A stretch of DNA of 64,000 bases from JABMOV01 sp964344305. Lineage in GTDB: Bacteria; Fidelibacterota; Marinisomatia; Marinisomatales; JABMOV01. Shown here one piece after another: positions 27,786 through 37,264 of this stretch (positions are counted from its first letter, which is position 1; every line of letters begins with the position of its first letter). The translations under genes were made by a program, and so were the position numbers. The notes beneath the pieces were generated by a model. That model had not been told where the DNA came from. It saw nothing but the letters and a program-made list of their open reading frames with translations, and did no database searches. Location: NCBI GenBank assembly GCA_964344305.1, contig CAYFMT010000004.1, forward strand, positions 1 to 64,000. The letters run 5' to 3'.

Positions 27786-29062
27786 TGAAGACACGAACAA
27801 AACTAATTCTTTTATTATCCGGACTTGTTTTCGGTCAACAGTATTCCCTGGAAGAATGCGTGGATTTGGCCATTGAAAACAAGGTCACGGTAGAATCGGC
27901 AGAGCTGGATGTCACTTCGGCTGTGGCAGGAAAAAAGGCAGCACTGAGCGGTATTCTTCCATCTGTATCTTTTTCCGGTAGTGCCACGGATGCAAACACA
28001 TCCATCCTTGGGAATACTACCAATGCAACCACGTGGAGCAGTGGAATCAATATGGGATTGACGCTGTATGATGGTGGCAATACCTGGCGGAATTTATCCA
28101 TGGGGAATAATCTCATTGCCATGGCGAAGGAGACAGAGCGATTGTCCAGAATCAACGTGACTCTCGAAGTGCACCAAGCCTATTTCGCACTCCTGAAAAC
28201 GAACCACCTGGTTGCATCAGCCAATGAAGATCTGGAACTTGCCACACAGCAGTTGGACCTTGTAAATCACCAGTTCGAACTGGGTGCCGTTAAAAAAACA
28301 GATGTATTAAAAGCACAGGTAAGGCTTGGGCAGGCGAAAACAAGCGTCATCAGCCAGAACGCATCCCTGGATCATGCAAAAAGAGAATTGTTGAATGCCA
28401 TGGGAATGCTCAATGAACGGTCTGATATTGCCATTGAAGAGCTAGATGCCATTATACCAAATACACCTGATCTTGCATCAGCGGTATCAGTTCTTGAGAA
28501 AAACAGCCCCTCATTGAAACTCCAGGAGTTACTGGTCTCGAATCAACGCTATACCTATAAAAATACCGTTGGGTCACGCCTTCCATCCCTGTCTTTAAGT
28601 GGCGGATACAATACATCAGCCGGTACATCTTCAGATCTCATTGCAGATGCCTCGGATAACTGGACCATGACAGGGCAACTATCTCTATCTGTACCATTGT
28701 TTACAGGATTTCAATCCAGCGTGCGATCTCAGCAGGCAAAAGTGGATTGGCGAACGGCAGAGAATGATCTAGTCAATGTTAAGGATGACCTTATCGTTCA
28801 GCTGCGTAGAATCCTGGATGGCATGAAGAATTATGAAGAGATCATACCAATCCTGGAAGAAGTCCAGGTGGCAGCAGAAGAAGACCTGAAACTGGCACAG
28901 GAACGATATGCCCTAGGTGCCACCACCATTTTAGAAGTACTGGATGCACAGCTCTCTGTAACCCAGGCTCGAACGACCCTCATCAATACAACCTATGATG
29001 CCCTGTCGCAGGAAGCGTCTCTGAAAGCGCTCATGGGTGTCCTTGACTCTGACACGTATTAA
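27785..29062 (+). CDS. TolC-family outer membrane efflux protein
   Basis: 425 residues from the ATG at 27785, with a signal peptide ending near VFG (about 16). The sequence is largely long helices and has the two-fold TolC repeat: YSLEECVDLAIENK at the start of the first, and the typical ALGATTILEVLDAQ/SVTQARTTLINTTYD at the end of the second. It should form a trimeric channel that docks with the periplasmic adaptor encoded 14 nt downstream. Length is normal. It is the outer membrane part of a tripartite exporter. Confidence 0.9.
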   Translation: MKTRTKLILLLSGLVFGQQYSLEECVDLAIENKVTVESAELDVTSAVAGKKAALSGILPSVSFSGSATDANTSILGNTTNATTWSSGINMGLTLYDGGNTWRNLSMGNNLIAMAKETERLSRINVTLEVHQAYFALLKTNHLVASANEDLELATQQLDLVNHQFELGAVKKTDVLKAQVRLGQAKTSVISQNASLDHAKRELLNAMGMLNERSDIAIEELDAIIPNTPDLASAVSVLEKNSPSLKLQELLVSNQRYTYKNTVGSRLPSLSLSGGYNTSAGTSSDLIADASDNWTMTGQLSLSVPLFTGFQSSVRSQQAKVDWRTAENDLVNVKDDLIVQLRRILDGMKNYEEIIPILEEVQVAAEEDLKLAQERYALGATTILEVLDAQLSVTQARTTLINTTYDALSQEASLKALMGVLDSDTY

Positions 29063-29076
29063 CACCGGAGCAAATT

Positions 29077-30378
29077 GTGGCCAAAAAGAAATCAAAGAAA
29101 AAATTAATCATTGGACTAATCATTCTCATTGTACTTGCAGGCATTATCATAGGTGTTATGATGCAATCCGATACCAATGCCATGAAAGTGGAATCAGAGG
29201 ATGTTACACGATCCACCATTGTGCATAAGGTGAATGCCAGTGGAAAAATTCAACCTGAAACTGAGATCAAAATTTCTGCTACCATTTCAGCATGGATCAT
29301 GGAAATCAATGTGGAAGAGGGAGATCATGTTAACCAAGGTGAACACCTCATTTCCCTGGATGAGAAGCAGGTGCGGGCATCATATGAACAGACAAAATCA
29401 TCAGTTAAGTCTGCTCGAGCGAGTCTCCGGCAGGTAAAAGCACAAAAAGAGCGTGTCGAATCCCTTTATGCACAAAGACTTGTATCCGAGCAGGAACTGG
29501 AATCCATAACGGCTCAACATGAACTGGCTGAAAGCCAGTTGGAGCAGGCGCTGGCCGCTCTGGAGTCTAGAGAAGATGAATTGTCCAAGACCAGGTTAAT
29601 GGCACCGCAGTCAGGCACCGTTACGCAGATCAACAAGGAAGTGGGAGAAATGGCCCTGGGATCCATGTTCCAGGCAGATGTGCTCATGACCATAGCGGAT
29701 CTGAATCGCATGGAAGTGGTGGTGGATGTGAATGAAAATGATGTGGTTTCTGTTATGGTAGGTGACACAACTGAAATAGAAATTGATGCCTTTCAGGACA
29801 CAACATTTTACGGCGTTGTAAGTGAGATTGCACATGTGGCCCAAACGTCAGGGTTTGGGACTCAGGAACAGGTAACAAATTTTGAAGTGAAGATTAGAAT
29901 TATCGATGTACCGGAAGGAATTCGACCTGGAATGAGTGCCACTGCCAATATCATCACGGATGTGAGAAAGGATGTACTTTCCATTCCAATCCAGGCTCTT
30001 ACAGTACGAATGGAAGGGGCAGAAAAGGAAAAACTGGAGAATGGAAAACGTGGCAAAGGCAGGAGCAAGAAAGAACAGAGCGAAGAAGACCAAGACAGTA
30101 AGCCCAAGAAAACGGAAATGCAGGAAGTGGTATTTGTTGTTTCCGATACCGCTTTTGGAGGAACACCCAAGGGTCAGAAGAAGGAAGTACATTATGCCCT
30201 TATTCGACCTGTAACCATTGGGATATCCAGTGAAACGCATTATGAAGTGCTTGGCGGGCTGGAAGAAGGCGAAAGAATTGTGACAGGGGGATATCGTGCC
30301 ATCAGCAGGGATTTAAAGCAGAACTCAGAAATTGAAACCGGCGGAAAACCGGATAAAGAAAAGAAAACCGATGAGTGA
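29077..30378 (+). CDS. Periplasmic adaptor (HlyD/MacA-like) of a tripartite exporter
   Basis: 433 residues: one N-terminal TM (about 8-27), lipoyl half-motifs, a helical hairpin of about 75 residues (110-185) and a beta-barrel domain (GIRPGMSATANI near 285). Near residues 310-350 is a strongly charged Lys/Glu insertion (GKRGKGRSKKEQSEEDQD) inside the membrane-proximal domain, not a usual part of MacA. The start is GTG at 29077. The 3' end overlaps the ATPase gene by 8 nt. It links the TolC-type channel to the ABC permeases downstream. Confidence 0.88.
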   Translation: MAKKKSKKKLIIGLIILIVLAGIIIGVMMQSDTNAMKVESEDVTRSTIVHKVNASGKIQPETEIKISATISAWIMEINVEEGDHVNQGEHLISLDEKQVRASYEQTKSSVKSARASLRQVKAQKERVESLYAQRLVSEQELESITAQHELAESQLEQALAALESREDELSKTRLMAPQSGTVTQINKEVGEMALGSMFQADVLMTIADLNRMEVVVDVNENDVVSVMVGDTTEIEIDAFQDTTFYGVVSEIAHVAQTSGFGTQEQVTNFEVKIRIIDVPEGIRPGMSATANIITDVRKDVLSIPIQALTVRMEGAEKEKLENGKRGKGRSKKEQSEEDQDSKPKKTEMQEVVFVVSDTAFGGTPKGQKKEVHYALIRPVTIGISSETHYEVLGGLEEGERIVTGGYRAISRDLKQNSEIETGGKPDKEKKTDE

Positions 30379-31063
30379 TCCCCTTATATCATGCACAGGT
30401 ATTACGCGAGTTTATAATGTAGGATCAGAAAAAGTGTATGCCCTGGCAGGTGTGGATGTGGATATTCATCGAAATGAATACATGTCCATCATGGGACCTT
30501 CCGGTTCAGGAAAATCAACGCTCATGAATATCATTGGATGCCTTGATTCTCCTTCGGATGGTCTGTATATGTTTGAAGGAGAATCGGTTCACACCATGGA
30601 TGACGATCAACTGGCCACTATCCGGAATCGCAAGATCGGTTTCGTATTCCAAACATTCAATCTATTGCCAAAACTCACGGCATTAAGGAATGTTGAATTG
30701 CCTCTTATTTATGCAAATATTCCCAGGGATGATCGGATGGAGAAGGCACAAATCGCCCTGGATAAAGTTGGTCTTTCTGATCGGGTGAAACATAAACCTA
30801 ATGAATTGTCAGGTGGCCAACGCCAACGTGTGGCTATCGCAAGAGCCCTTGTGACGAATCCATCCATTATTCTGGCGGATGAGCCTACAGGAAATCTGGA
30901 CTCAAAAAGCGGTGAAGAAATCATGAAGCTGTTTGATGAATTACATGACGCTGGGAATACCATTATCCTTGTGACGCATGAAGGATACATTGCGGACCAC
31001 GCTGACCGAACCATCACCATTCTGGATGGGAAAATCAATAAAGACACTCGAAACAGTAAATAA
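30371..31063 (+). CDS. MacB/LolD-type ABC transporter ATPase
   Basis: 230 residues from the ATG at 30371, which overlaps the adaptor stop. Walker A is GPSGSGKST (near 40-48), the signature is LSGGQRQRVAIARAL, Walker B is IILADEPTG, and the H-loop is VTHE. It belongs to the mechanotransmission (MacB/LolCDE/FtsE) branch. In MacB the ATPase and permease are fused; here they are separate and there are two permease genes. Substrate unknown: antibiotics, peptides or lipids are typical. Confidence 0.92.
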   Translation: MSDPLISCTGITRVYNVGSEKVYALAGVDVDIHRNEYMSIMGPSGSGKSTLMNIIGCLDSPSDGLYMFEGESVHTMDDDQLATIRNRKIGFVFQTFNLLPKLTALRNVELPLIYANIPRDDRMEKAQIALDKVGLSDRVKHKPNELSGGQRQRVAIARALVTNPSIILADEPTGNLDSKSGEEIMKLFDELHDAGNTIILVTHEGYIADHADRTITILDGKINKDTRNSK

Positions 31064-31073
31064 TTTGTAAAAC

Positions 31074-32291
31074 ATGTTGAACCTGTTAAAAGAGAATATC
31101 CTCATCGCCCTTTCTGCTGTATTCTCCAATAAAACACGGGCCCTGCTCACTACGCTGGGTATAGTCATTGGTATCCTGTCTGTCACATTGATGGGAACCC
31201 TCATTTCAGGGCTGGATCGCTCATTTGAAAAAAGCATGTCCTTTCTCGGACGTGATGTTCTTTTCATATCCAAGCATGCGTGGTTCAGTAACGATAACTG
31301 GTGGGACATCATGAATCGTCCTGATATCAAACTGGACTACATGGACAAGATCAAGCAGCAATCCAGGTATACGGAAGCTATTGCGCCCACCATGCAGCGA
31401 CGGGTTGATGTGAGCCGTGATGAAGAAAGTATTACAGGCATGGCATTAATCGGTACAACCCCAGAATACATTCATACTTCCACTACGAATATCAGCAATG
31501 GACGTTTCATTACAGAAGGGGAGGACAGGTCCGGATCACGGGTCGTAGTCATAGGGAATGATATTGCAGAAAGCCTTTTTGATAATATCGACCCAGTGGG
31601 TGAGTATGTAAAAATCGGACCCTATAAATTTCGTGTCATTGGTGTTGTTGAGAAGCAGGGGAAATTCATGGGATTGTTCAGCCTTGACAACCAGGCTATC
31701 ATTCCTGCCGGGACATACTTCAGGCTTTTTTCGAGACGAGGATGGATACAGCTTCATGTAAAAGTAGATGAGACGCAAATCGAGGAAGCGAAGGAGGAAC
31801 TGACAGGTGTCATGAGACGACTTCGAGGATTACGTCCCGGTGAAAAAGACAATTTTGCCATTAACCAGCAAGCAGCCTTCGAAGATCAGTACAATGCTAT
31901 CAAACTTGCCATTGGGGGAACCGGGTTGTTTATTACCGTCCTGTCACTGGTTGTGGGTGGTATTGGTATCATGAATATCATGTTTGTTTCTGTGAAAGAG
32001 CGTACCAGGGAAATTGGTGTTAGGAAAGCCATAGGTGCCACCCGGAATGTTATCCTAGGGCAATTTCTAATTGAAGCTGTGTTTATTTGTCTTATCGGAG
32101 GACTGGTGGGGCTATCCCTGGCTTGGACCGGAAGTTTTCTCATTGATAAATATGTGTTTCCTTCTGATATGCCCCTGTGGCTAGCCATCCTTTCCGTTGG
32201 ACTTGCGTTGTTTGTTGGTGTGATATCGGGAATCGCACCCTCCTTCAAGGCAGCTCGGTTGGATCCCATTGAGGCACTTCGTTATGAGTAA
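31074..32291 (+). CDS. MacB-like ABC permease, copy 1
   Basis: 405 residues: TM1 near 22-42, a large periplasmic MacB_PCD domain (about 45-240), then three TM segments with the FtsX motif (GGIGIMNIMFVSVKERTREIGVRKAIGATR). The last residues LDPIEALRYE are the family ending. It forms the inner membrane part of the exporter, probably as a heterodimer with the next gene. It starts 10 nt after the ATPase and overlaps the second permease by 8 nt. Confidence 0.92.
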   Translation: MLNLLKENILIALSAVFSNKTRALLTTLGIVIGILSVTLMGTLISGLDRSFEKSMSFLGRDVLFISKHAWFSNDNWWDIMNRPDIKLDYMDKIKQQSRYTEAIAPTMQRRVDVSRDEESITGMALIGTTPEYIHTSTTNISNGRFITEGEDRSGSRVVVIGNDIAESLFDNIDPVGEYVKIGPYKFRVIGVVEKQGKFMGLFSLDNQAIIPAGTYFRLFSRRGWIQLHVKVDETQIEEAKEELTGVMRRLRGLRPGEKDNFAINQQAAFEDQYNAIKLAIGGTGLFITVLSLVVGGIGIMNIMFVSVKERTREIGVRKAIGATRNVILGQFLIEAVFICLIGGLVGLSLAWTGSFLIDKYVFPSDMPLWLAILSVGLALFVGVISGIAPSFKAARLDPIEALRYE

Positions 32292-33543
32292 AAGAAAGCG
32301 AAGTCATTTCAAAAACACCCTGAAGGAAAGCCTGCGTATGGCATTGCAGGCTATTCGGGACAATAAGCTTCGAAGTATTTTGACTCTCCTGGGAATCACC
32401 ATTGGTGTGTTTTCAGTTATTGGGGTTATGACGGCCATACAGACACTGGAATCATCTATAAACAGCGGACTGAATGTGTTTGGTTCCAATACGTTCAATA
32501 TCCAGAAATACCCTGCCATTCAAATGGGGGGACACACTCGGAACAAATACAGGAATCGAAAAAATCTCACGTATCGGCAGTTTGAAGAATTGAAAGACAG
32601 GGCAACATTACCATTGCTGGTAAGTGCATCTGCCGGGACCGGGGGACGCTCTATCAAGTACAAGGATAAAACGGGAAAATCAAATCTGTATGTTGCAGGA
32701 GGAGATGCCTGGACCCTTCGACTATTCAATACATTTCTTGGGGATGGTCGGAACCTTACGGAACAGGATGTGGATTTTTCCCGTCGTGTGGCTGTGCTGG
32801 GTATGGATGTGGTTGACCAGCTCTTTCCATTTGAAGATCCACTGGGAAAAACATTTACCATAGATGGAATTGGGTACACGGTGGTTGGTGTGGCAGAACG
32901 AAAGGGGGAAATGTTTGGTCAGAGCCAGGATAACTACCTCCTTATACCCATTACGACCTATTTGAACAAGTATGGAAGCCGATGGACTTCCCTGGATTTT
33001 TCCATCGAATCTCCCACATCCGAATTGTACGATGAAACCAGGGAAGAGGTTATTGGATTGCTGCGCGTGATTCGGAAAGTGCCTCCAGGAGTGGAAAATG
33101 ATTTTGAGGTCACCTCAAATGAAGAGCTCATCGCTACATTCGGAAATTTCACCAGGGGTGTGAAGTTATTTGCCGTAGCCATCAGTACTATTGCATTACT
33201 TGTAGCTGGCATAGGGATTATGAATATTATGCTCGTATCTGTATCGGAACGTATCAAGGAGATAGGTATCCGGAAAGCCATTGGTGCCAAACGAAGAGAT
33301 ATTCTCTTCCAGTTTCTCGCCGAAGCCATTTTCCTGAGTGAGATCGGTGGTATTGCGGGAGTAATACTTGGTATCCTTGGTGGAAACCTGGTATCCATGG
33401 CGTTTAATATTCCAGCTGTAATCCCCCTGGACTGGGCACTGATTGGTCTCCTTGTCTGCTCACTCATCGGCATTGGATTTGGCAGCTACCCTGCCTGGAG
33501 AGCATCCAAGCTGGATCCAATCGAATCACTTCGATTTGAATAG
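32284..33543 (+). CDS. MacB-like ABC permease, copy 2
   Basis: 419 residues from the ATG at 32284, overlapping the previous stop. Same layout as its neighbour: basic N terminus, TM1 near 30-50, MacB_PCD periplasmic domain, and three C-terminal TMs with GIGIMNIMLVSVSERIKEIG and the ending LDPIESLRFE. It is a paralogue of copy 1, so the pair probably arose by tandem duplication and now works as a heterodimer. It closes the operon. Confidence 0.92.
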   Translation: MSKRKRSHFKNTLKESLRMALQAIRDNKLRSILTLLGITIGVFSVIGVMTAIQTLESSINSGLNVFGSNTFNIQKYPAIQMGGHTRNKYRNRKNLTYRQFEELKDRATLPLLVSASAGTGGRSIKYKDKTGKSNLYVAGGDAWTLRLFNTFLGDGRNLTEQDVDFSRRVAVLGMDVVDQLFPFEDPLGKTFTIDGIGYTVVGVAERKGEMFGQSQDNYLLIPITTYLNKYGSRWTSLDFSIESPTSELYDETREEVIGLLRVIRKVPPGVENDFEVTSNEELIATFGNFTRGVKLFAVAISTIALLVAGIGIMNIMLVSVSERIKEIGIRKAIGAKRRDILFQFLAEAIFLSEIGGIAGVILGILGGNLVSMAFNIPAVIPLDWALIGLLVCSLIGIGFGSYPAWRASKLDPIESLRFE

Positions 33544-33559
33544 CTTATAATCTCTTACG

Positions 33560-34552
33560 ATGCCCCTCAAAGATTGGATACAATCACTTCCGAAAATCGA
33601 ATTGCATATTCATCTTGAGGGATCAATCCCTTTGCCTGTTCTCTGGACCCTCATAAAAAAATATGGCGGTGATCCTGAAGTAAACACCATAGAGAAATTG
33701 AGCCAGAAGTTTGTGTACACCGATTTTCCACATTTTATTGATACGTGGATTTGGAAAAACCAGTTTCTCAGAGAATATGCGGACTTTGAGTATTTCGCTG
33801 AGGCAGTGGCAAAGGACCTGGTTTCACAGAATATTGTCTATGCAGAAATGTTCATTTCTCCTTCTGATTTCCACTCGCAGGGGTTGGATATTCAGAGGCT
33901 GATTGAATCGATAAGACTCGGATTTACAAAGGTTCCTGATATCACCATAAATATGGTGGTTGATCTAATTAGGGATTTTGGACCGAAAAGTGGAATGGAA
34001 ACCGTGGAATCCATAAAAGAATTGAAGGAGCTTGGAATTGTTGGAATTACCATTGGTGGGTCGGAGCAATTATTCCCTCCAGAACCATTTTCTGCTGTCT
34101 ATGAGAAAGCCAGGGATTCAGGATTTAGAACCAGTGCCCATGCCGGAGAGGTTGCTGGTCCTGAATCTATCTGGGGTGCCATTAAATCCCTGAGGGTCGA
34201 TCGTATTGGACACGGTACAACCATAATGTCCGATCCTTCGTTACTGGATTATGTAACCAACCACCGCATTCCCATAGAGACTTGTCCCATATCTAATCTC
34301 CGCACCGGAGCAGTACCATCTATTAGTGATCATCCAGTCAGGGAGATTTATAACAGGGGAATTCCTATTTCAATCAACACAGATGATCCAAAGATGTTTG
34401 GTAACTCACTATTGGACGAATATGAATTACTTTCCAATCAGTTTGGATTTACCCGGGAGGAAATCAATCACGTACAACAGATGAGTATAGAATCATCATG
34501 GGCTGACGAACCCACTAAGATCCGACTATTAGACTTAATTGCTGATGAATAA
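33560..34552 (+). CDS. add: Adenosine deaminase family protein
   Basis: 330 residues, amidohydrolase barrel. Zinc ligands and catalytic residues are in ELHIHLEGSI (near 14-23), HAGE (near 195-198), RIGHGT and the NTDDP motif near 275. It deaminates adenosine (or adenine) to inosine (or hypoxanthine); the two activities are hard to tell apart. It follows the permease genes by 16 nt and may be cotranscribed without sharing their job. No SD is visible. Confidence 0.88.
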   Translation: MPLKDWIQSLPKIELHIHLEGSIPLPVLWTLIKKYGGDPEVNTIEKLSQKFVYTDFPHFIDTWIWKNQFLREYADFEYFAEAVAKDLVSQNIVYAEMFISPSDFHSQGLDIQRLIESIRLGFTKVPDITINMVVDLIRDFGPKSGMETVESIKELKELGIVGITIGGSEQLFPPEPFSAVYEKARDSGFRTSAHAGEVAGPESIWGAIKSLRVDRIGHGTTIMSDPSLLDYVTNHRIPIETCPISNLRTGAVPSISDHPVREIYNRGIPISINTDDPKMFGNSLLDEYELLSNQFGFTREEINHVQQMSIESSWADEPTKIRLLDLIADE

Positions 34553-34569
34553 AATTTCCCATATACTCT

Positions 34570-34592
34570 GTTGAACGACTGGGAGGTTCAAC
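34570..34592. other. Inverted repeat in the add-kdsB spacer
   Basis: GTTGAAC and GTTCAAC pair perfectly around a 9-base loop. A second 6-bp inverted repeat (GGTGAC at 34655 with GTCACC at 34687) lies further down the 175-bp spacer. Neither has a T tract. They may be operators or transcript structures. Confidence 0.35.
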
Positions 34593-34727
34593 CTAAATTT
34601 CCCAAACCTCATTGATGCATGACTGAACCAAAATCCCCAGTACAAGTCAATAGTGGTGACCGGATTCTGGCTCATCACGGGGGATCGTCACCTCAAATAT
34701 TAACAACCCTTTACACTGCCCTATAAT

Positions 34728-35435
34728 ATGAACATTGGCGTCATCCCTGCACGACTCAATTCGGAACGGTTTCCGCGGAAAATCCTGGCACCCATCCTGG
34801 GTAAACCCATGATTGTGCACGTGGCAGAACAGGCAGGAAAATGTGACACGCTGGATAAGGTCATCATTGCAGTAGACAGCCAGCTAACTATTGATGTACT
34901 GAAGGACTATGATTGTGATGTAGTCATGACCTCGGACCATCACACATCCGGAACCGATCGTATTGGTGAAGCGGTTGTTGGGATGAATGCAGATGTTATC
35001 GTGAATATCCAGGGGGATGAACCACTCATTGATCCCCATATTATTAAACAACTTATCGAAAAATTTGAAGATCCGGATGTGCAGATGGCCACAGCTGTCA
35101 GTACAATTTTGTCTGCCGGTGAATACGGGAATGAAAATATTGTGAAAGCTTTCCTGGATGGGAATCAGGTTGCCACATCCTTTCAGCGGATCGTGAATGA
35201 TTCGGAAATTGGTGGCTGTTACAAGCATCTAGGGATATACGCCTATACAAAACCAGCCTTGCTGTCCGTCATTCGACTCCCGCAAAGCAAAAATGAAAAA
35301 GCGCTAAAACTGGAACAGTGGCGTGCACTGGACAATGGGATGAATATCCATGCCATCATCACTGATTATCCCCACCATGGTGTGGATGTTCCTGCTGATC
35401 TTGACTATGTCAATAACCACATGAAACAACAATAG
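34728..35435 (+). CDS. kdsB: 3-deoxy-manno-octulosonate cytidylyltransferase
   Basis: 235 residues, normal KdsB length. The nucleotide-binding start IPARLNSERFPRKIL matches the family, with NIQGDEPLI in the middle and KLEQWRALDNGMNI near the end. It activates KDO with CTP to give CMP-KDO for lipopolysaccharide inner core, showing that the cell makes an LPS-type outer membrane. CTP synthase follows three bases later, which would couple CTP supply with CMP-KDO synthesis. Confidence 0.94.
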   Translation: MNIGVIPARLNSERFPRKILAPILGKPMIVHVAEQAGKCDTLDKVIIAVDSQLTIDVLKDYDCDVVMTSDHHTSGTDRIGEAVVGMNADVIVNIQGDEPLIDPHIIKQLIEKFEDPDVQMATAVSTILSAGEYGNENIVKAFLDGNQVATSFQRIVNDSEIGGCYKHLGIYAYTKPALLSVIRLPQSKNEKALKLEQWRALDNGMNIHAIITDYPHHGVDVPADLDYVNNHMKQQ

Positions 35436-35438
35436 AGT

Positions 35439-37064
35439 ATGGCACCAAAACGACCAATCAAATATATTTTTGTCCTTGGGGGCGTGATTTCAGGACTTGG
35501 AAAAGGGATCGCAGCTGCATCCATTGGATACCTGCTAAAAAGCGCAGGATTACGAGTCACCATCCTTAAACTGGATCCGTATCTGAATGTGGATCCAGGG
35601 ACCATGAATCCCTACCAGCATGGTGAAGTATTTGTCCTGGATGATGGATCCGAGACGGATCTGGACCTGGGGCATTACGAGCGGTTCATTGATGTGAATA
35701 TGAGCACGGACAACAATGCCACCACGGGACAGATTTACAACACGGTTCTGGAGCGGGAGCGTCGCGGTGATTATCTGGGTGCAACCATTCAGGTTATACC
35801 ACATATTACAGATGAAATCAAGGCACGAATAAAGGCTGTTAATACTCCCAAGCAGTACGATGTGGTTATTTGTGAAGTCGGTGGTACGGTTGGTGATATT
35901 GAAAGTCTCCCATTTCTGGAGGCTATCCGGCAATTATCGGTGGAAGTGGGGTACCACAATCATTTAATTGTTCATGTAACCCTCGTTCCATATATCAAGG
36001 CCAGCGAAGAACTAAAAACAAAACCCACACAGCATTCAGTGATGAAACTGCGGGAAATTGGTCTGGCGCCGGATATCATCATGTGCCGATCTGAGCGGAC
36101 TGTTTCGAGGGACGTGCGAGAAAAGATTGCCCTGTTCTGTAATGTGGCACCGCATAATGTGGTTGAGGCAAAGGATGTTCCCAGTATTTATGAAGTTCCG
36201 CTGGTTCTTCATAAACAGAAAGTGGAGCAAAGTATTCTCGATCGCCTGCAACTGGACAATGTCCCGGATGTGAATCGATTAAAAACTTTTATTGATCGGT
36301 ACAAAAATCCACAGAATACAGTCACCATCGCCATGGCAGGGAAGTATATTGAACTCCCCGATGCCTACAAAAGCGTTATGGAATCCTTTATCCATGCAGG
36401 TGTGGAGAACAACGCCAGAGTAAAATTGAAATGGGTCCAGACCGATGGCATTCAATCTGACAGGGATGCGGAGGATGCCTACGGGGATGTGGATGGCATT
36501 CTGTTGCTGCCGGGTTTTGGGTCACGTGGTTCCGAAGGAAAGATCCTTTCAGCGAAATATGCCAGGGAAAACCTGGCTCCCTATCTTGGAATTTGTCTTG
36601 GACTTCAGGTAGCGGTGATTGATTTTGCCCGGCATGTGTGTGGTTTAGAGGGAGCCAACAGTACTGAATTCAACAAGCAGGCAAAGTTTCCTGTCATTGA
36701 TCTTATGGAATCACAACGTGCCATCAAGGCCAAGGGGGGTACCATGAGACTGGGGGCCTATGATTGCGAGGTTATGCCTGGAACAAAGGCATATAATGCT
36801 TATCATAGACGGAAAATATCCGAGAGACATCGTCATCGCTGGGAAGTAAATAACCGTTATCGAGCCCGGTTGGAAAAACATGGGTTAAAGATATCCGGAA
36901 TTAACAAAGACCTGAATCTGGTGGAAATTATCGAATTGCCGGATCATCCATGGTTTGTGGCGGGACAATTTCACCCTGAATTGAAAAGTCGAGTCACTCA
37001 GGCACATCCATTGTTCAGGGAATTTGTTGGGGCAGCGGTTAACTACAATACATCCAATAAATAA
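35439..37064 (+). CDS. pyrG: CTP synthase
   Basis: 541 residues, normal. The synthetase domain starts KYIFVLGGVISGLGKGIAAA; the glutaminase domain (about 290-535) has the nucleophile in LGICLGLQ and the histidine in GQFHPELKSR. It makes CTP from UTP, ATP and glutamine. It lies three bases after kdsB on the same strand and ends at a bidirectional terminator shared with the tRNA-Thr gene. Confidence 0.97.
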   Translation: MAPKRPIKYIFVLGGVISGLGKGIAAASIGYLLKSAGLRVTILKLDPYLNVDPGTMNPYQHGEVFVLDDGSETDLDLGHYERFIDVNMSTDNNATTGQIYNTVLERERRGDYLGATIQVIPHITDEIKARIKAVNTPKQYDVVICEVGGTVGDIESLPFLEAIRQLSVEVGYHNHLIVHVTLVPYIKASEELKTKPTQHSVMKLREIGLAPDIIMCRSERTVSRDVREKIALFCNVAPHNVVEAKDVPSIYEVPLVLHKQKVEQSILDRLQLDNVPDVNRLKTFIDRYKNPQNTVTIAMAGKYIELPDAYKSVMESFIHAGVENNARVKLKWVQTDGIQSDRDAEDAYGDVDGILLLPGFGSRGSEGKILSAKYARENLAPYLGICLGLQVAVIDFARHVCGLEGANSTEFNKQAKFPVIDLMESQRAIKAKGGTMRLGAYDCEVMPGTKAYNAYHRRKISERHRHRWEVNNRYRARLEKHGLKISGINKDLNLVEIIELPDHPWFVAGQFHPELKSRVTQAHPLFREFVGAAVNYNTSNK

Positions 37065-37066
37065 AA

Positions 37067-37090
37067 AAATGAGGTCTCTCGACCTCATTT
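37067..37090. terminator. Bidirectional intrinsic terminator between pyrG and tRNA-Thr
   Basis: A perfect 10-bp stem (AAATGAGGTC at 37067-37076 with GACCTCATTT at 37081-37090) has a TCTC loop, an A7 run on its left and a T-rich right side. It should stop transcription from both directions. Confidence 0.8.
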
Positions 37091-37102
37091 CTTTCCTTTA
37101 AG

Positions 37103-37175
37103 AGCCACCGAAGGGACTTGAACCCCCGACCCGCTCATTACGAATGAGCTGCTCTACCATCTGAGCTACGGTGGC
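37103..37175 (-). tRNA. tRNA-Thr (CGU anticodon)
   Basis: The minus strand folds as a full cloverleaf: acceptor GCCACCG with CGGTGGC, D arm GCTCAGATGGTAGAGC, anticodon stem GCTCA/TGAGC with loop TTCGTAA giving anticodon CGT, T arm GGGGGTTCAAGTCCC, discriminator T. CCA is not encoded. It reads ACG threonine codons. Confidence 0.95.
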
Positions 37176-37264
37176 ATGGTGAATGATGAATGAAAAATTA
37201 CTAATTGCTGCCAGGTAACACATATAATCTTTTAATTTAGAGAGTACAGTTTTACTCTTTCTGT

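Noticed and set aside
29041..29228. Small plus-strand frame at the tolC/adaptor junction
   Set aside because: Out of frame with both neighbours and Cys/His-rich; the GTG-started adaptor frame covers it.
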